A stretch of DNA of 64,000 bases from Strix aluco (GCF_031877795.1 NC_133948.1:14958948-15022947), one strand, 5' to 3'; positions 13,701-24,302 are shown, counted from the stretch's first letter. Numbers and translations are program-made. The notes: generated from the sequence alone by a model not told the origin.

Positions 13701-14258
13701 ATCCGCGCACACGCGTGCGCACACGCGGGTACACCCGCCCCGAGCTTCAGACACAGCCCTGGCACACGCACATCCCCCCCCCACACACGCCCCCCGCGCC
13801 TCCTACACATTTCCCACGCTCACATCTGCCCCCAGCAGGGCCTGTCCGTGTCCGTGTCCGTGTCCGTGGGGCGCTGGGGGGTGGAGGCGTAGGGTGGGAC
13901 GTCGGGGATGGGATGAGGAGCGGTGGGACGGGCTGGGATGGGGGGACAGGGGGAGATGCGGTGGGACATAGTGGGATTGGGAGGGTGGGGGTGGTCCGTG
14001 GGTGGGTGCCGCGGGTGGGTACCAGGGGTAGGTGCTGGAGGTGGGTGCCTGGGGGGGTGTTGGGCGTGGGTGACGAGGGTGAGTCTTGAGTGGGTGTCGG
14101 GGGCGCTGACCCCGCCGTGGGGCGCAGGCGGACCCCTCGGGGGGCGGCTGCAGGCTGTGCTGCGGGACCTGGACATCGCCCACGACGCCTTCGCCCGACG
14201 GGACGGCGCCCCGGGGCCGCCCCCGAGCTCCCCCCCGGCCCCGGCGGCCTCCACTTGA
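5026..14258 (+). CDS. RASAL1: RASAL1, Ras GTPase-activating-like protein 1 (complete, 21 coding exons)
   Basis: Calcium-responsive Ras GTPase-activating protein (known for the family) that moves to the plasma membrane and speeds GTP hydrolysis on Ras. Exons: 5026-5090, 6618-6674, 6765-6878, 6985-7046, 7135-7264, 8155-8236, 8317-8454, 8736-8824, 8983-9100, 9192-9345, 9540-9604, 9744-9856, 10050-10242, 10331-10468, 11067-11211, 12071-12246, 12336-12473, 13015-13150, 13249-13369, 13451-13515, 14128-14258. Total 2430 nt, 809 residues plus TGA; human is about 804. Domains in order: C2A (~5-105), C2B (~134-245, with the [10 protein letters not shown] loop), RasGAP (~300-520, with [11 protein letters not shown] carrying the likely arginine finger R344 and the [17 protein letters not shown] signature), PH (~570-673), and a BTK-type zinc motif with H686, C697, C698 and C708 at canonical spacing. 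All splice sites are GT-AG except the exon 12 donor at 9857-9858, which is GC. It is convergent with DTX1, as in human. Confidence 0.96.
5452..5472. repeat. Homopolymer (G)21 in RASAL1 intron 1
   Basis: An uninterrupted run of 21 G residues on the plus strand within the 1.5-kb first intron. Such runs are length-unstable, can form G-quadruplexes and are error-prone to sequence, so the exact length should not be trusted. Confidence 0.9.
7661..7775. repeat. (GT)n/(GC) alternating microsatellite in RASAL1 intron 5
   Basis: An alternating purine-pyrimidine tract of TGTG with interspersed TGCG steps, about 115 bp. It has Z-DNA-forming potential and is likely length-polymorphic. Open frames across it on either strand are repeat-driven. 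Confidence 0.9.
10480..10830. repeat. G-rich minisatellite in RASAL1 intron 14
   Basis: Degenerate tandem units of roughly 17-36 bp built on GGGGACCC, GGGAGGGATGG and GGGGAGCCCAGG motifs, filling much of the 598-bp intron between exons 14 and 15. No coding signal. Confidence 0.75.
11298..11893 (+). mobile_element. CR1 LINE fragment (5'-truncated, sense) in RASAL1 intron 15
   Basis: About 0.6 kb matching the 3' part of an avian/reptilian CR1 non-LTR retrotransposon. It contains the segments GTTCAGTTTTGGGCCCCTCA, CTGGAGAAGAGGAGGCTGAG and GGGCTTTTCCAACC and ends in the CR1-type octamer ATTCTGTG rather than poly-A. It lies in the same orientation as RASAL1. The left boundary is approximate. It is 5'-truncated, as most CR1 copies are, and cannot move. 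It carries stops and frameshifts. Confidence 0.9.
12600..12785. repeat. Short minisatellite in RASAL1 intron 17
   Basis: Imperfect tandem copies of a ~24-bp unit of the form ACTGGGATCACTGGGGTCCCAG, about seven copies in the intron between exons 17 and 18. Confidence 0.7.
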
Positions 14259-14274
14259 CCGACAGCGGCGGCGG

Positions 14275-14359
14275 GGACTACACCTCCCAGCATGCCTCGC
14301 GCCCCGCCGCACCCCGCCCCGCCTGCCCGCGCCGCGGGGCATGCTGGGAGATGTAGTCC
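14275..14359. promoter_or_regulatory. Inverted pair of ZNF143/THAP11-type motifs between RASAL1 and DTX1 3' ends
   Basis: The left arm, 14275-14296, reads GGACTACACCTCCCAGCATG then CC. The right arm, 14338-14359, is its reverse complement with one mismatch. Each matches the long ACTACA-N-TCCCAGCATGC motif known for ZNF143 (SBS), and the left copy continues into CTCGCG as in strong sites. The pair begins 17 bases after the RASAL1 stop, in the ~0.7-kb gap between two convergent genes. Factor assignment rests on motif match; function (cryptic bidirectional promoter or chromatin anchor) is inferred. Confidence 0.7.
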
Positions 14360-14633
14360 CATCCCCGTCCCATCCCTGAGCCCCCCATCCCACCCGTGTC
14401 CCGCGGGCGGGGGGCCGGTGTGCAAACACACACACACACTCCTCTGTCCACGGGGGGTGCCCCAAACCCCCCCCCCCAACACCAGCCCAGCGTCCCCGCA
14501 GGGAGTGACCGACACCCATCCTCAGCGACACCCCTGCGGCAACGCCACTCAGCACCCCCGAGAAGGCAGGAGGTGCAGGGACCCGCGTGGGGACACAGAG
14601 GGGACACGGTGGGGACACTGGCCCGACGCGGGG

Positions 14634-14639
14634 TGTATT
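14634..14639 (-). terminator. Possible non-canonical polyadenylation signal (AATACA) for DTX1
   Basis: On the minus strand the hexamer AATACA lies about 330 bases past the DTX1 stop. No AATAAA or ATTAAA was seen for either gene between the two convergent stops (14259-14968), so this variant is the best local candidate. Weak evidence; the real 3' end could lie further on. Confidence 0.25.
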
Positions 14640-14968
14640 CTGTAACACAGAGATGTACACATGGCACCGGCTGTATGCGGCTCCGTGGGGTGGCGGCGGG
14701 TGGCACGGGTGGCACGGGTGGCTGACGCACAAAGAGGCCACGGGTAGAAAAAGAGAAGCACCAGCCCACAATGCTATCGCCACGGGAGCGGCGCGAAACG
14801 GGACGGGGGGGGACACAGGGACACGTGGCGGGTGGCACTGGGTGGCCCAGGATGGGGGACAAGCCCACCCGGCAGGGCTGCGGCATCGGCAGCGAAGCGG
14901 CGCGGGCAGTGGTGGCATGGGCGGGGACGCGGGGGCAAGGGGGCGGTGGGGAGCCCCTCACCCTTGCC

Positions 14969-17900
14969 TCAGTCCTTCAGGGTGGCCTCGGAGACGCCCT
15001 GGGCCAGCAATTCGGCCAGGACGTTGTCCAGGTAGTTGGGGTCAGGGTAGCCGTGGCCCGTCAGGTTGGAGCCGAACTCGGTCTTGTGGTGGATCTCGTT
15101 CCACACCACCGTGTCCGACTCTCCCGTGGTGTTGGAGGTGCCGATGGTGAAGATGAGCCGCCGGTCCCAGGCCACGATCAGCAGCTTCAGCACCTGCGGC
15201 AGGCGGGCACGGCCATTGCTCGCTCACCCGGCACCCCCAGCCTCCTCCCACCCAGCACGGCCCCCAGAACCCCAGGGTGCAGGATTCAGCCCCAGCACAG
15301 TGCCCACATGGTGCCACCCTTCCCCATGGCAAATCCCAGCCCCACCCAGGCACTGCTGCATCCTCCCATCCCATCCCATCCCATCCCATCCCATCCCATC
15401 CCATCCCATCCCATCCCATCCCTTCCCTCCCCATCCCATCCCATCCCATCCCACCCCACCCCTTCTCTTCCCATCCCCATCCCATCCCATCCCACCCCAT
15501 CCCACCCCTTCTCTTCCCATCCCCATCCCATCCCATCACATCCCATCCCAACCCTTCCCTCCCCATCCCATCCCACCCCATCCCACCCCTTCTCTTCCCA
15601 TCCCATCCCATCCCATCCCATCCCATCCCATCCCATCCCATCCCATCCCATCCCATCCCATCCCACCCCACTGCCATCAGGAACACTCACCTTCCTGCCC
15701 TTCTCGTTGTCGGGCAGGTAGCAGTGCCGCGGGAAGCCGCGTGCCGTGAACTTCTTGCCGGGATTGGGGTGCTCCGGGCCCTGGGTGGGAGGGCAACGGG
15801 GTGAGTGGGTGGCACAGGGTGGGGGCATCCAGCCCCGCAGGGGGCTCTGGGGTGGCGGGTGCAGGTTCCTCACCTGGATGCCGGTGGGGATGTCGTAGAC
15901 GATCCGGATGGTTTTGGAGTCGGTGTAACCCGGGAGGGAGTGGGGGATGAGGTGAAACTCCATCTTCCCGGGGGGCTGCGTGCCCGTCTTCTCCCCGTAA
16001 ATGGCCTTACAGGTGGGGCACTGCAGGCTGCCGTCCTGCGCGGGCCCCGCGTGGGCATCAGAGATGGCACCCGCCCTGCAGCACCCACCCGCAGGGACAG
16101 GTGACCACAGGGAAGGTGTCCCCACCCCGGGGGGCGTCCTGGCTCACCTTGTTGCCATTGTTGTACATGGCCAGGAGGCAGAGGAGGTGGTACATGTGCC
16201 CGCACTTGCCCAGCTTGCCCACCAGCTCCGGCTTGATGCCCCTGTGGCTGAGGACGCCCTCGTAGCCGGAGGAGGTGACCAGTCGCTCCATGCAGATGGT
16301 GCAATCCTGCCAGGCACAGGTTCACAGGCACCAGCACCCCGGTGGGATGGGGAGGTCACCCCCAGCTCTCCCTGTCCCCCACCCGCGCCTCTCCCCATAC
16401 CCAAGCCCCACAAACCTCCAGTGGCCCAGGGTGAGCCCGTGGGCCGAGTCGCAGTGCCCGGCGATGCCCACTCACCTCATCCGGGGGGCTCTTCACCTTC
16501 TGGATGTAGCGGCGCACCACGTCCTCGGGGGTCTTACCTGCCGCAGGCAGAGGGGGGGATGCCATCAGAGCCTGCCCACGGTGCCCCCAACACCCTGCCA
16601 CCCGTGCCACCAGGATGGGGACAGCACGAGGAGGAGGGGGTGCCAGCATATGGCACGGAGGAGCTGTGAGCTGGACCCCAAAACCCTCGGGAAAACCCCA
16701 CCCCTGCAGGCAGGAGCAGTGCCGGTGCCTCAGTTTCCCCCCCATCAGGGGACAAGGGCACGGGGGACGTTGCAGCTTCTTACTCTTTTTGAGATGCTTC
16801 TTTTTGGTTTTCCTGCAGATGCCGTTGACCCCGGGCACGGGTTTGATGTCGCTCTTGCTGACGGGCGGCGGGTGCAGGATGGGTTTGGGGGCGCGGGTCA
16901 GGCAGACGGGCAGCCCGGCAGCGCACATCAGGATGCCCGTCATCCCTGCGCCAGGGGAGAGGTGCTGTCCGTCTGTCCACCCAATGTCCATCCATCCTTC
17001 CCACCGCCTGGCCATGCCCCAGTCCCGTGCCCTGTCACCCAGCCCCACGATGTCACCCCACGGTGACACCGGGCTGGTGACAGAACACCCCTTACCTGCG
17101 AGGGCGGGATGGACAGGGCCACTGCCGTTCAGGTTCTTGACTGGGAGGGCTGGTACCCTGTGCGGGGAGGGAGGGGAAAGGGCTCAGCGGGGCTGGCAGG
17201 GCTGGCACCATCCCCCCCATGCACGGCACGTCCCCAGGGCAGTGTTGTCCCTGGGGGATGCAGGGCAGGGTGTCCCACACCGGCCCTGGGGGATTGCTGT
17301 TCCATCTCATGGTGCCGACACCCAGTGCCACATGTCCACCCCACCCTTGGGGACCTGATGGCGTTGGGGACATCACATCCTCCTTGACCCAGGGAGGATG
17401 CCTCATTGGGATGTCCCAGTGGTGATGCCCAGTGTCCCACACCCCCTCCAGGGACCATCCCTGTGCCTCAGCACCTCACCCATCACTCCTGTGCCCCACG
17501 GGGACCCTCACCCCTCTAGGGCTGCCAGCACCAAGCCCCCCCCCCAGGGCATGGTCCCTCCCTGCCTGCTTGCCCCCGCTGACCTAGGGCACCTCCCATG
17601 TGCGTGTGCATCCGTATGTGCACCCATGGCTGGGTGTGCACCCGTGTGTGCACGGTGCCGGGCATGCACCCGTGGCTGGGTGTGCACCCGTGCGTGCAAG
17701 GCTGGGTGTGCAGCTGGGAGGGCAAACAGATGATCTGGGTGGGAGCTGGGGGCTCGTGCGCAGGTGTGCGCAGGTACAGGTGGGGCTGTGCCCGTGGGGG
17801 TGGGAGGAGGGAAGGATGGACAGAGGGGTAGGTGGGGAGAGGGAGGGAGAGATGGACAGATGGATGAACAGACAGATGTGTGGCTGGGCAAGTGGGTGGG

Positions 17901-20900
17901 TGGGTGAGTGCATGGAAGGATGGATGGATGGATGGATGGATGGATGGATGGATGGATGGATGGATGGATGGATGGAGGGATGGAGGGATGGAGGGATGGA
18001 GGGATGGAGGGATGGATGGGTGGGTGGGTGGATGGATGGATGGATGGATGGATGGATGGAGGGATGGAGGGATGGAGGGATGGAGGGATGGAGGGATGGA
18101 GGGAGGGATGGATGGATGGAGGAATGGAGGGATGGATGGATGGATGGATGGATGGATGGATGGATGGATGGGTGGAGGGAGGGAGGGAGAGAGGGAGGGG
18201 AGGAACAGGGCACACACTGGGAGGAGGATGAGCAGGAAAGCAACAGCAGAGCAGCCCTGCACAGTGTCCAAGCACCCTCCTGCCCTCACCCCACTCCAGC
18301 AGCCCATGGAGAACCGCTCGCCTCTGCTCCCACTCCTGCCCACATCCCGAATCCCACTGCCAGCTCACCCCCACACCCCACTGGCCCAGCTCGGCAGCCA
18401 GGCCAGCAGCCCCCACCACCAGTGTCATCCCCTGACGATCCCAAAAGCCCCCCATGCACACAACCATCGCGGTGATGAGTTCGGCAGCACTCAGCCCCAC
18501 ACAAGCCAGGGCTGCGGCTGCTTTCTCTCCCACTCCCAAAGCTGCCCTTACCCACGCCAAGGCCGGGGCACTGGTGCAGGGGACCCCCCGCCGCCAGGGT
18601 CTTCCTGGCCCCCTCTTACCTGTCCACGGGGATGGGTGGGATGGGCCCTGCGTGCTGGGACTGGGACAGGGACAGTGATGGGGACGGGGACAGAGACTGC
18701 TTGGCCCAGCGCCCGGCACACGGAAGCGAAAGCAGCACGTCAGCAGGGGAAGGAAACACACCAGGACCTGCCAGGGGCTCAGCGAACCTGCCTCCCCCCC
18801 GTGCCCCCCCAGGCTGGGGCTGGATCCTGCCCCCACGGCAGGGAGCTGGGAGGGATGGGACTGGCCTTCCCCTAGTCCCCCAGGACAGCTCGCTGCAGCC
18901 CTAGGTGCTCACTCCCCTCCGGGGCAGCTCCAACCGAATACCCCGGGGTGGGATGTGGGCCGGTTCCCACCCGAGTGAGCGGCAGTGGGGTTTTCCACAC
19001 CGGCAGGCTGCCAGCCCTGCCGTCACAGCCTGCTCATCAGGTCAGGCTTGGGGCCATGGCTGCTCCTGCCTGCCCTGCCTGCCCTCAGCTGGTGACGGCC
19101 GGGTGTCGAGAGCCCTGAGGGGACGCCAGGCTGACCCACTGAGGGGTACGGCTGGGGGGGCTTGTGTGCCAGGACAGGGACACCCACTGGGACACCCCAC
19201 TGGGGGTCTGCTCACCCACCCGCATGCTCTTGGAGAGTTATTCCCATCCACATAGGGGACACGGCTGTGGTCCCCACAACTGTGTCCTCCCCAGAGACCT
19301 GCCTGGTGGCATCAGGCCATGAGCCGGGGTCATACACCCTGTGCTGGCCAGCGGGGACACAAGTCCCCTGGGACCAGGCACTCCATTTCTTCCAACCGGC
19401 ACGGCACAGCGTGGCACGGCACGGCACACTGCACAAATCACAGCAGTCCCTCTGCAGGGGCAGGGATCCAGGGAACCCTCCAGGACAAGCCAGCTGCTGG
19501 GGCTGTCCCTCCTGCCACCATGTCCCTGGGGTGGGGTGCCCACGGCTGGAGGTGACACAGTGCCAGAAGGGCTGGGGCTGCCTGTGCAAGGTGACAGCAG
19601 GAGACAAGGCGCCTCCATCTCCCCTTTCCCCCTGCTCTGTGTGCCCATCCCTGCACCCACCTCTCCTGGCATCCCCACAGCCTCAGTGACACCACAGCCG
19701 TCCCCTTTCCCAGGCCACCCTCCCCCAGCCAGCTTACCCTGGGGGGACAGTGGCACGGGCGCCGAGTCCGGCCCCCCGCTGCGTGCCGGGCTGGTTGAGG
19801 TTGTTGAGCCCGGACAGCGTCGCCCCGCCGGGCACACTCTGGCTGGGGGCAAATGCCCCGCCAGGCACCCGCAGCCCCTCGCCCTTGGCCGTGCCACCTG
19901 CCACCGCCACTGTCCCTGTCCCCGCCGGCCATAAAGCCGCCCCGGCAAAGGTGCTGCTCTGGCGGACGGCACCCGGGTAGAGCTTTCGGCGTTGGGAAGC
20001 CAGGATGGCGTTGGAGGCGGCGCGGGTGCTGTTGACCAGCAGGCACTGCGGGCAGGAGCAGGGTGTCCCCGTGCTGGCGCCCACCGGCCACGACTGCGAC
20101 TTGGGGATGGAGCCCATGGTGAGGGGATACGCCAGGTCCATGCGACGCCGGAGCCGGCGCTTGCGCTGGGTTTGCCGGTTCATTTGGGACATGTTGCTGA
20201 AGTAGATGAGGTAGCAGAAGCCCAGGGAGGAGAGGTCCAGCCAAGGGTGCTGCTTCTCATAGGCGTTCTGGATGGTGATGCAGATGTCCATGTCGTAGGG
20301 TGTCCAGGAGCTGTTGTCGTTCTCCCACTCCCACACGATGCCCTTCCCCGGGGCCGAGGATGGGTCGTAGAAGTTCCTCCGTACGGGGCGCATGGTCCCT
20401 GGGGAGACAGGAGGGGTGAGCGCCTGTGGGGCTCCAGCACCCCGGGGTGCCGGTGGAGGGACCTGCGCCTCCACACACAGATGGGTGTCCAGTCCCCAGC
20501 CTTGCACCCCGCAGGGATGGGGATACAGAGACACTTCGACATGCAAGCAGACACTCTCACCCTCCGCAGAGCACCCCTGGGTGCTGGACGGGTGACAGCC
20601 ACCCCAACACAGGTATCACCCGCCTCCCCTCTGCCAAGCAGCGGCGGCGTGTGGTGGATCGATCAGCGTGTCTGCAGGGCTGCACCTCCCCGGGGACTCG
20701 TGAGGCTCAACAACCCTCCGTTAGCGGTGGCGGCTTGGCCGCCGGCCGGGCTGCTGGCAGTCGGGATCGTGGCCCTGGCTGCCGTGGGAAGAGTGATGCT
20801 GCTCAGCCCTCAGCGCCTTTTTCCATCCCTCTGGCCCAGGCCCACCTCCGCCCTCCCTGGCCGGGGTCCCCTCACCAGCCCCGAGGCGGGGGGAGCATTT

Positions 20901-23900
20901 CCCGGTCAGGAGGGGTTTCCTGACAGCTGTCACTGCTCCGGCCGGTGCTGGCAGTCACGGGAGCGAGGCGTTGTCCCCTGTACATGGCCAAATCCTGACC
21001 CCTCACTGCTTGTTTGCAACCAACTTGGATGCCACAGCTGCCTCTGAAGCTCCACGATGAGGGGAGGCATCGCAGCCCCCTCCCTGAGCCACGGCCCTGG
21101 CAGTGCCCCTGCAGCATCGTGCCTTCCTATCCCCTCGCCAGCACCGTTTGCCCAGCCCGATTAACGACGCTAATAACGGTCATTAATCATCAGCCGCACC
21201 AGGCAGCAGCGCCTGGCCCCAGCTGCTGGCTTGTGCTGAGGCAGCTCTGCCGGCGGCCCTGCGGGAGGGAGGCAGGGAGGCTGCGCACCCCGCGCCAGCA
21301 GCCCGCAGAGAACCCCTTGCCCCTGCTGCCAGCTCCTGCCCCCATCCCACACCCCACTGCCGGCTCATGTCCACATCCCGCTCACATCCGTGCCCTGTAT
21401 CCCACTTGTGTTCACATCCCTGCCTGTCGCCTTGCGTCTGTGTCCCCCATCCTGCTGCCCGCTCATGCCCACATCCCGCATCCCGCTCGCATCCACGTCC
21501 CACATCCCGCCAGTCCTTGCGACTGCAGCCCGCTGCCCGCTGCCCGCTCTCAGCCACATCCCGCTGCCCGCTCTCATCCACGTCCCGCTGCCCGCTCACA
21601 TCCACATCCCGCTGCCTGCTCACATCCACGTCCCACTGCCCGCTCACATCCACATCCCACTGCCCGCTCACATCCACGTCCCACTGCCCGCTCACATCCA
21701 CATCCCACTGCCCGCTCACATCCACGTCCCACTGCCCGCTCTCATCCACATCCCGCTGCCCACTGCCGCAGAGCAGAGGAGGACGAGGGGAGGACACCCC
21801 AGCCCGTGCATGTGGGCACACGCAGCTCTGGGTCCCCGAGGGCCACCAGCTGCCCCCAGCCCCATAACCAGCCGCGCTGGAGCTGCAGGGCTGAGCCAGT
21901 GTCCCCAGGGCCACAGGGAGGGGACACACGTCCCCGCTGCTCGGAACAGGGTCACCTCATTTCACACCGTCACCGTTTTGGATTGGGTTTCTCCCTTCCC
22001 AGGCACGGCACAGGCCAAGCCCCGTCTTGCCCCCGGCCTCCTGCCCACCTTCCCTGTGTCCCCCGGCCACGGCGGGCACTGGGAGCACCCTCAGCATGGG
22101 GGACCCACATGTCCCCAAGCACCACAGGACTCCAGAGACATTTGACAGCCTCCAAATACAGCTGCCCCCAGCCCACATCCAAGGGCAGAGATGATGGATG
22201 GAGGCGGATATGGGGATGAGGCACACGATGCCGAGAACAATCTATAGGGTGGAGCCAAAGCGATGGCCACATCCCGTGACATCCCTGAGGACAGTGAGGC
22301 CCCTCTCTCAGCATCCCTGTCCCCAAGCTCTGCTGGCACAGGGACCACGATACCTGGGGACATCCCAGGAAGAGCCGCTTTGCTCCTGGCAGAGACACGT
22401 CACCCCCAAACCCAGCTGTGGTCCCCCCGTGGGCACGTGTTCCATGGGAGCACCCGGCACCATGGCCATGGGATGCAATGCCAGGTGCCTGCTGTCAGAG
22501 GATGGGTGCTGGCCAAAGCTGACAGGACCTGGCATGGGGACAGCCAGGGTGTCCCGGTGGCACCCGCAGCCCTGAGTCAGCGCGACCACGGCTGCCGGCA
22601 CGACCGTTGTGCCGGCAGCCGTGGCCGCGCTGACTCAGGGCTGCGGGTGCCAAGTTGCCCCTTGCTGAGGCCAGGACTGGCTGGAGACCGATTCAGAGCC
22701 AGGCTTGATGGCAGAGGCAGGGTGGCAGGTCCCTGGCTCGGTCCCCATCTCGGTCCCCAGCCCGTTGCCAGAGCCACATCCACACACAGGGTCATTCACC
22801 ATCACCGGTGACTGGGAACGGCGGCACCAGTGGCCGGGCAGGGGGGGCACAGCCACGGGAGTCCTGCTCTGGGGTGGCCCCTGTGTGTTCCCAGGCAAGT
22901 CAGGAGGGGGGCTGGGGGTGTCACCCGGTGCGTGGCAGGTCCCCTGCCTGCTCTGCCTGGCCTGGGGCTGGTCCCTGCCCTCGGCAGCCCCATGCTTCCC
23001 GCAGGCAGGGATGCAGGGATGGCCAGGAAAACACCTGAACCAGCGAGTCCCCCGTGGCACAGCCAGCACGCGGCAGTTTAATGGGTCACACTGTGACGGG
23101 GACACATTTAATGGGGTCTGGGCTCGGTGCCGGTGCGGGACCGGCTTTGATTTCCCCCGAGAATGCGTGGCCTGGATGCGTGCCGCAGCACGGCATCATC
23201 GGCAGGCAGGCACCGACCACCGCAGTTGCATGGCTGCAACCAGCCCAGTGCCCACCGCAGCTCCCAGTGCCCAAACTGGGACCTCCCCAGTTCCTTGGGC
23301 ACCCCAAATAGAGGAGCTTTGTGGGGCAGATGGGTGGCCAGTGGGACAGTGGCAGAGACCACCCACCACAGCACCCTACGGAGGGTGAGAGGGGTTGGAG
23401 GGACTGTGGGACATGTCCCTCTGGGGCAGGAGTCCACAGGGGAGGGGGAAAGCGGGGAGGGGGAAAGGAAAGGCCAAGAGGAGCCTTGCGGGGTTCATGG
23501 GGGCAGCAGAGCCCAGCAGGGCGAGGGGAGGAGAGAAGGAATGGGAGGGACGGATGGATGGATGGAGAGGAGGGTGTGTGCAATGGGATGGAGGGACAGA
23601 GGGACAGACAGATGGATGGATGGATGGATGGATGGAAGGAAGGACAGAATGACAGACAAACAGATAATCAGTGAGATAGATGCATGGATGAATGGACAGC
23701 TGGACAGAGGAATGGAGCAAAAGACAGATAAATAGATACACACTGGGGTGGAAGGAAGGAAGGAAGGAAGGAAGGAAGGAAGGAAGGAAGGAAGGAAGGA
23801 AGGAAGGAAGGAAGGAAGGAAGGAGAAAACAGATATTCAGTGAGATAGATGCATGGATGAATGGACAGCTGGACAGACGGATGAATGGAACAACAGACAG

Positions 23901-24302
23901 ATAAATAGATACACACTGGGGTGAGTGGAAGGATGGATGGATGGATGGATGGATGGATGGATGGATGGATGGATGGAGAGGGAGGCAGGCAGGCAGGCAG
24001 GCATGGGTGGATGGATGCTCCCGACTCGGTGCCAGCCCCTTACCCGTGTCCTGCCGGAACTGGTGCATGGACTGGAGGTCGATGACGTAGGGCGCCAGCT
24101 GAACGTCGACCTGGCCCAGCACCACGCTGCCACGGGCATCCTCCTTCAGCACGTTCTCGATGTGGTGGCAAACAGCAGCCGAGTAGGGCCGCCAGCGCCC
24201 GTGCTCGTTCAGCCACTCCCACACCACCACACGGGCCAGATTTTGGGGAGGGAAGCCCAGGCCACCAGAGGCCAGCATGGCCCCCGAGCCCGGCCGCGCC
24301 AT
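14969..24302 (-). CDS. DTX1: DTX1, Deltex E3 ubiquitin ligase 1 (complete, 9 coding exons)
   Basis: RING-type E3 ubiquitin ligase that binds Notch ankyrin repeats through its WWE domains and modulates Notch signalling (known for the family). Exons in transcript order: 24044-24302, 19738-20398, 17096-17157, 16784-16945, 16476-16537, 16148-16306, 15874-16035, 15691-15780, 14969-15193. Total 1842 nt, 613 residues plus TGA; human DTX1 is about 620. The start MARPGSGA at 24302 aligns with the human start. Domains: WWE1 (~14-94, [16 protein letters not shown]), WWE2 (~95-172, [19 protein letters not shown]), a Gly/Pro/Ala-rich linker, a basic [11 protein letters not shown] stretch (~380), a RING (~404-465: [17 protein letters not shown]) and the Deltex C-terminal domain (~470-613, with [20 protein letters not shown]). 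DTX4 is the closest alternative, but length, linker and the RASAL1 neighbour favour DTX1. Intron 1 (20399-24043) and intron 2 (17158-19737) hold most of the repeats. Confidence 0.96.
15363..15667. repeat. (CCCAT)n pentanucleotide array in the last DTX1 intron
   Basis: About 300 bp of near-perfect CCCAT/TCCCA repeats with CCTTC interruptions, occupying roughly 60% of the 497-bp intron between DTX1 exons 8 and 9. In the DTX1 RNA it reads as repeated GGGAU, a series of G-triplets able to form RNA G-quadruplexes and known as intronic splicing elements. All long frames across it are artefacts. Confidence 0.95.
17590..17720. repeat. Short TG-rich tandem repeat in DTX1 intron 2
   Basis: Three to four imperfect copies of a unit containing CCATGGCTGGGTGTGCACCC. 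It lies directly beside the tetranucleotide array to its right. Confidence 0.7.
17820..18195. repeat. (GGAT)n tetranucleotide array in DTX1 intron 2
   Basis: Long runs of GGAT alternating with GGAG-GGAT stretches (purine-rich on plus, pyrimidine-rich in the DTX1 RNA). There are several homogeneous blocks of more than ten units. Probably highly length-polymorphic. Confidence 0.95.
21400..21770. repeat. 24-bp minisatellite with 48-bp higher-order alternation, DTX1 intron 1
   Basis: The core unit is CCCACTGCCCGCTCACATCC plus ACGT or ACAT. From about 21590 to 21760 the copies alternate strictly between the two endings, so the true period is 48 bp. Left of 21590 the copies are more degenerate. 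The frames across the array (HPRP/HPHP repeats) are not proteins. Confidence 0.85.
22559..22651. repeat. 93-bp near-perfect hairpin (43-bp arms, 7-base loop) in DTX1 intron 1
   Basis: Arms 22559-22601 and 22609-22651 are reverse complements over 43 bp with a single mismatch (A at 22585 opposite C at 22625). The loop is GACCGTT. In DTX1-sense RNA that mismatch becomes a G-U pair, so the stem is unbroken. Each arm contains TGAGTCAGC/GCTGACTCA, the AP-1/NF-E2/MAF core. No terminal or target-site features of a known transposon were recognised. Confidence 0.9.
23545..24000. repeat. Compound GGAT / GAAG tetranucleotide arrays with an ~80-bp flanking duplication, DTX1 intron 1
   Basis: In order: a GGAT array (~23610-23640), a unique ~80-bp block starting CAGTGAGATAGATGCATGG (~23668-23750), (GAAG)n (~23750-23823), a second diverged copy of the same block (~23838-23920), a second GGAT array (~23930-23975) and a GGCA run. 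The array ends about 45 bases from the DTX1 exon 1 donor. Confidence 0.9.

Noticed and set aside
17880-18240. Met/Asp/Gly/Trp-repeat and His/Pro/Ser-repeat proteins on either strand (also at 35100-35720 and 15360-15660)
   Set aside because: They are translations of GGAT, GGTG and CCCAT arrays inside introns of DTX1 and EMID1. No conserved domain or start context.
21400-21770. CRISPR-like regular repeats
   Set aside because: The 24-bp units are contiguous with no unique spacers, and the host is a vertebrate. This is a minisatellite.
22559-22651. Calling the hairpin a microRNA gene
   Set aside because: A perfect 43-bp stem without bulges is atypical of vertebrate pre-miRNA, and no known mature sequence is recognised. 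It is kept as an unexplained inverted repeat.
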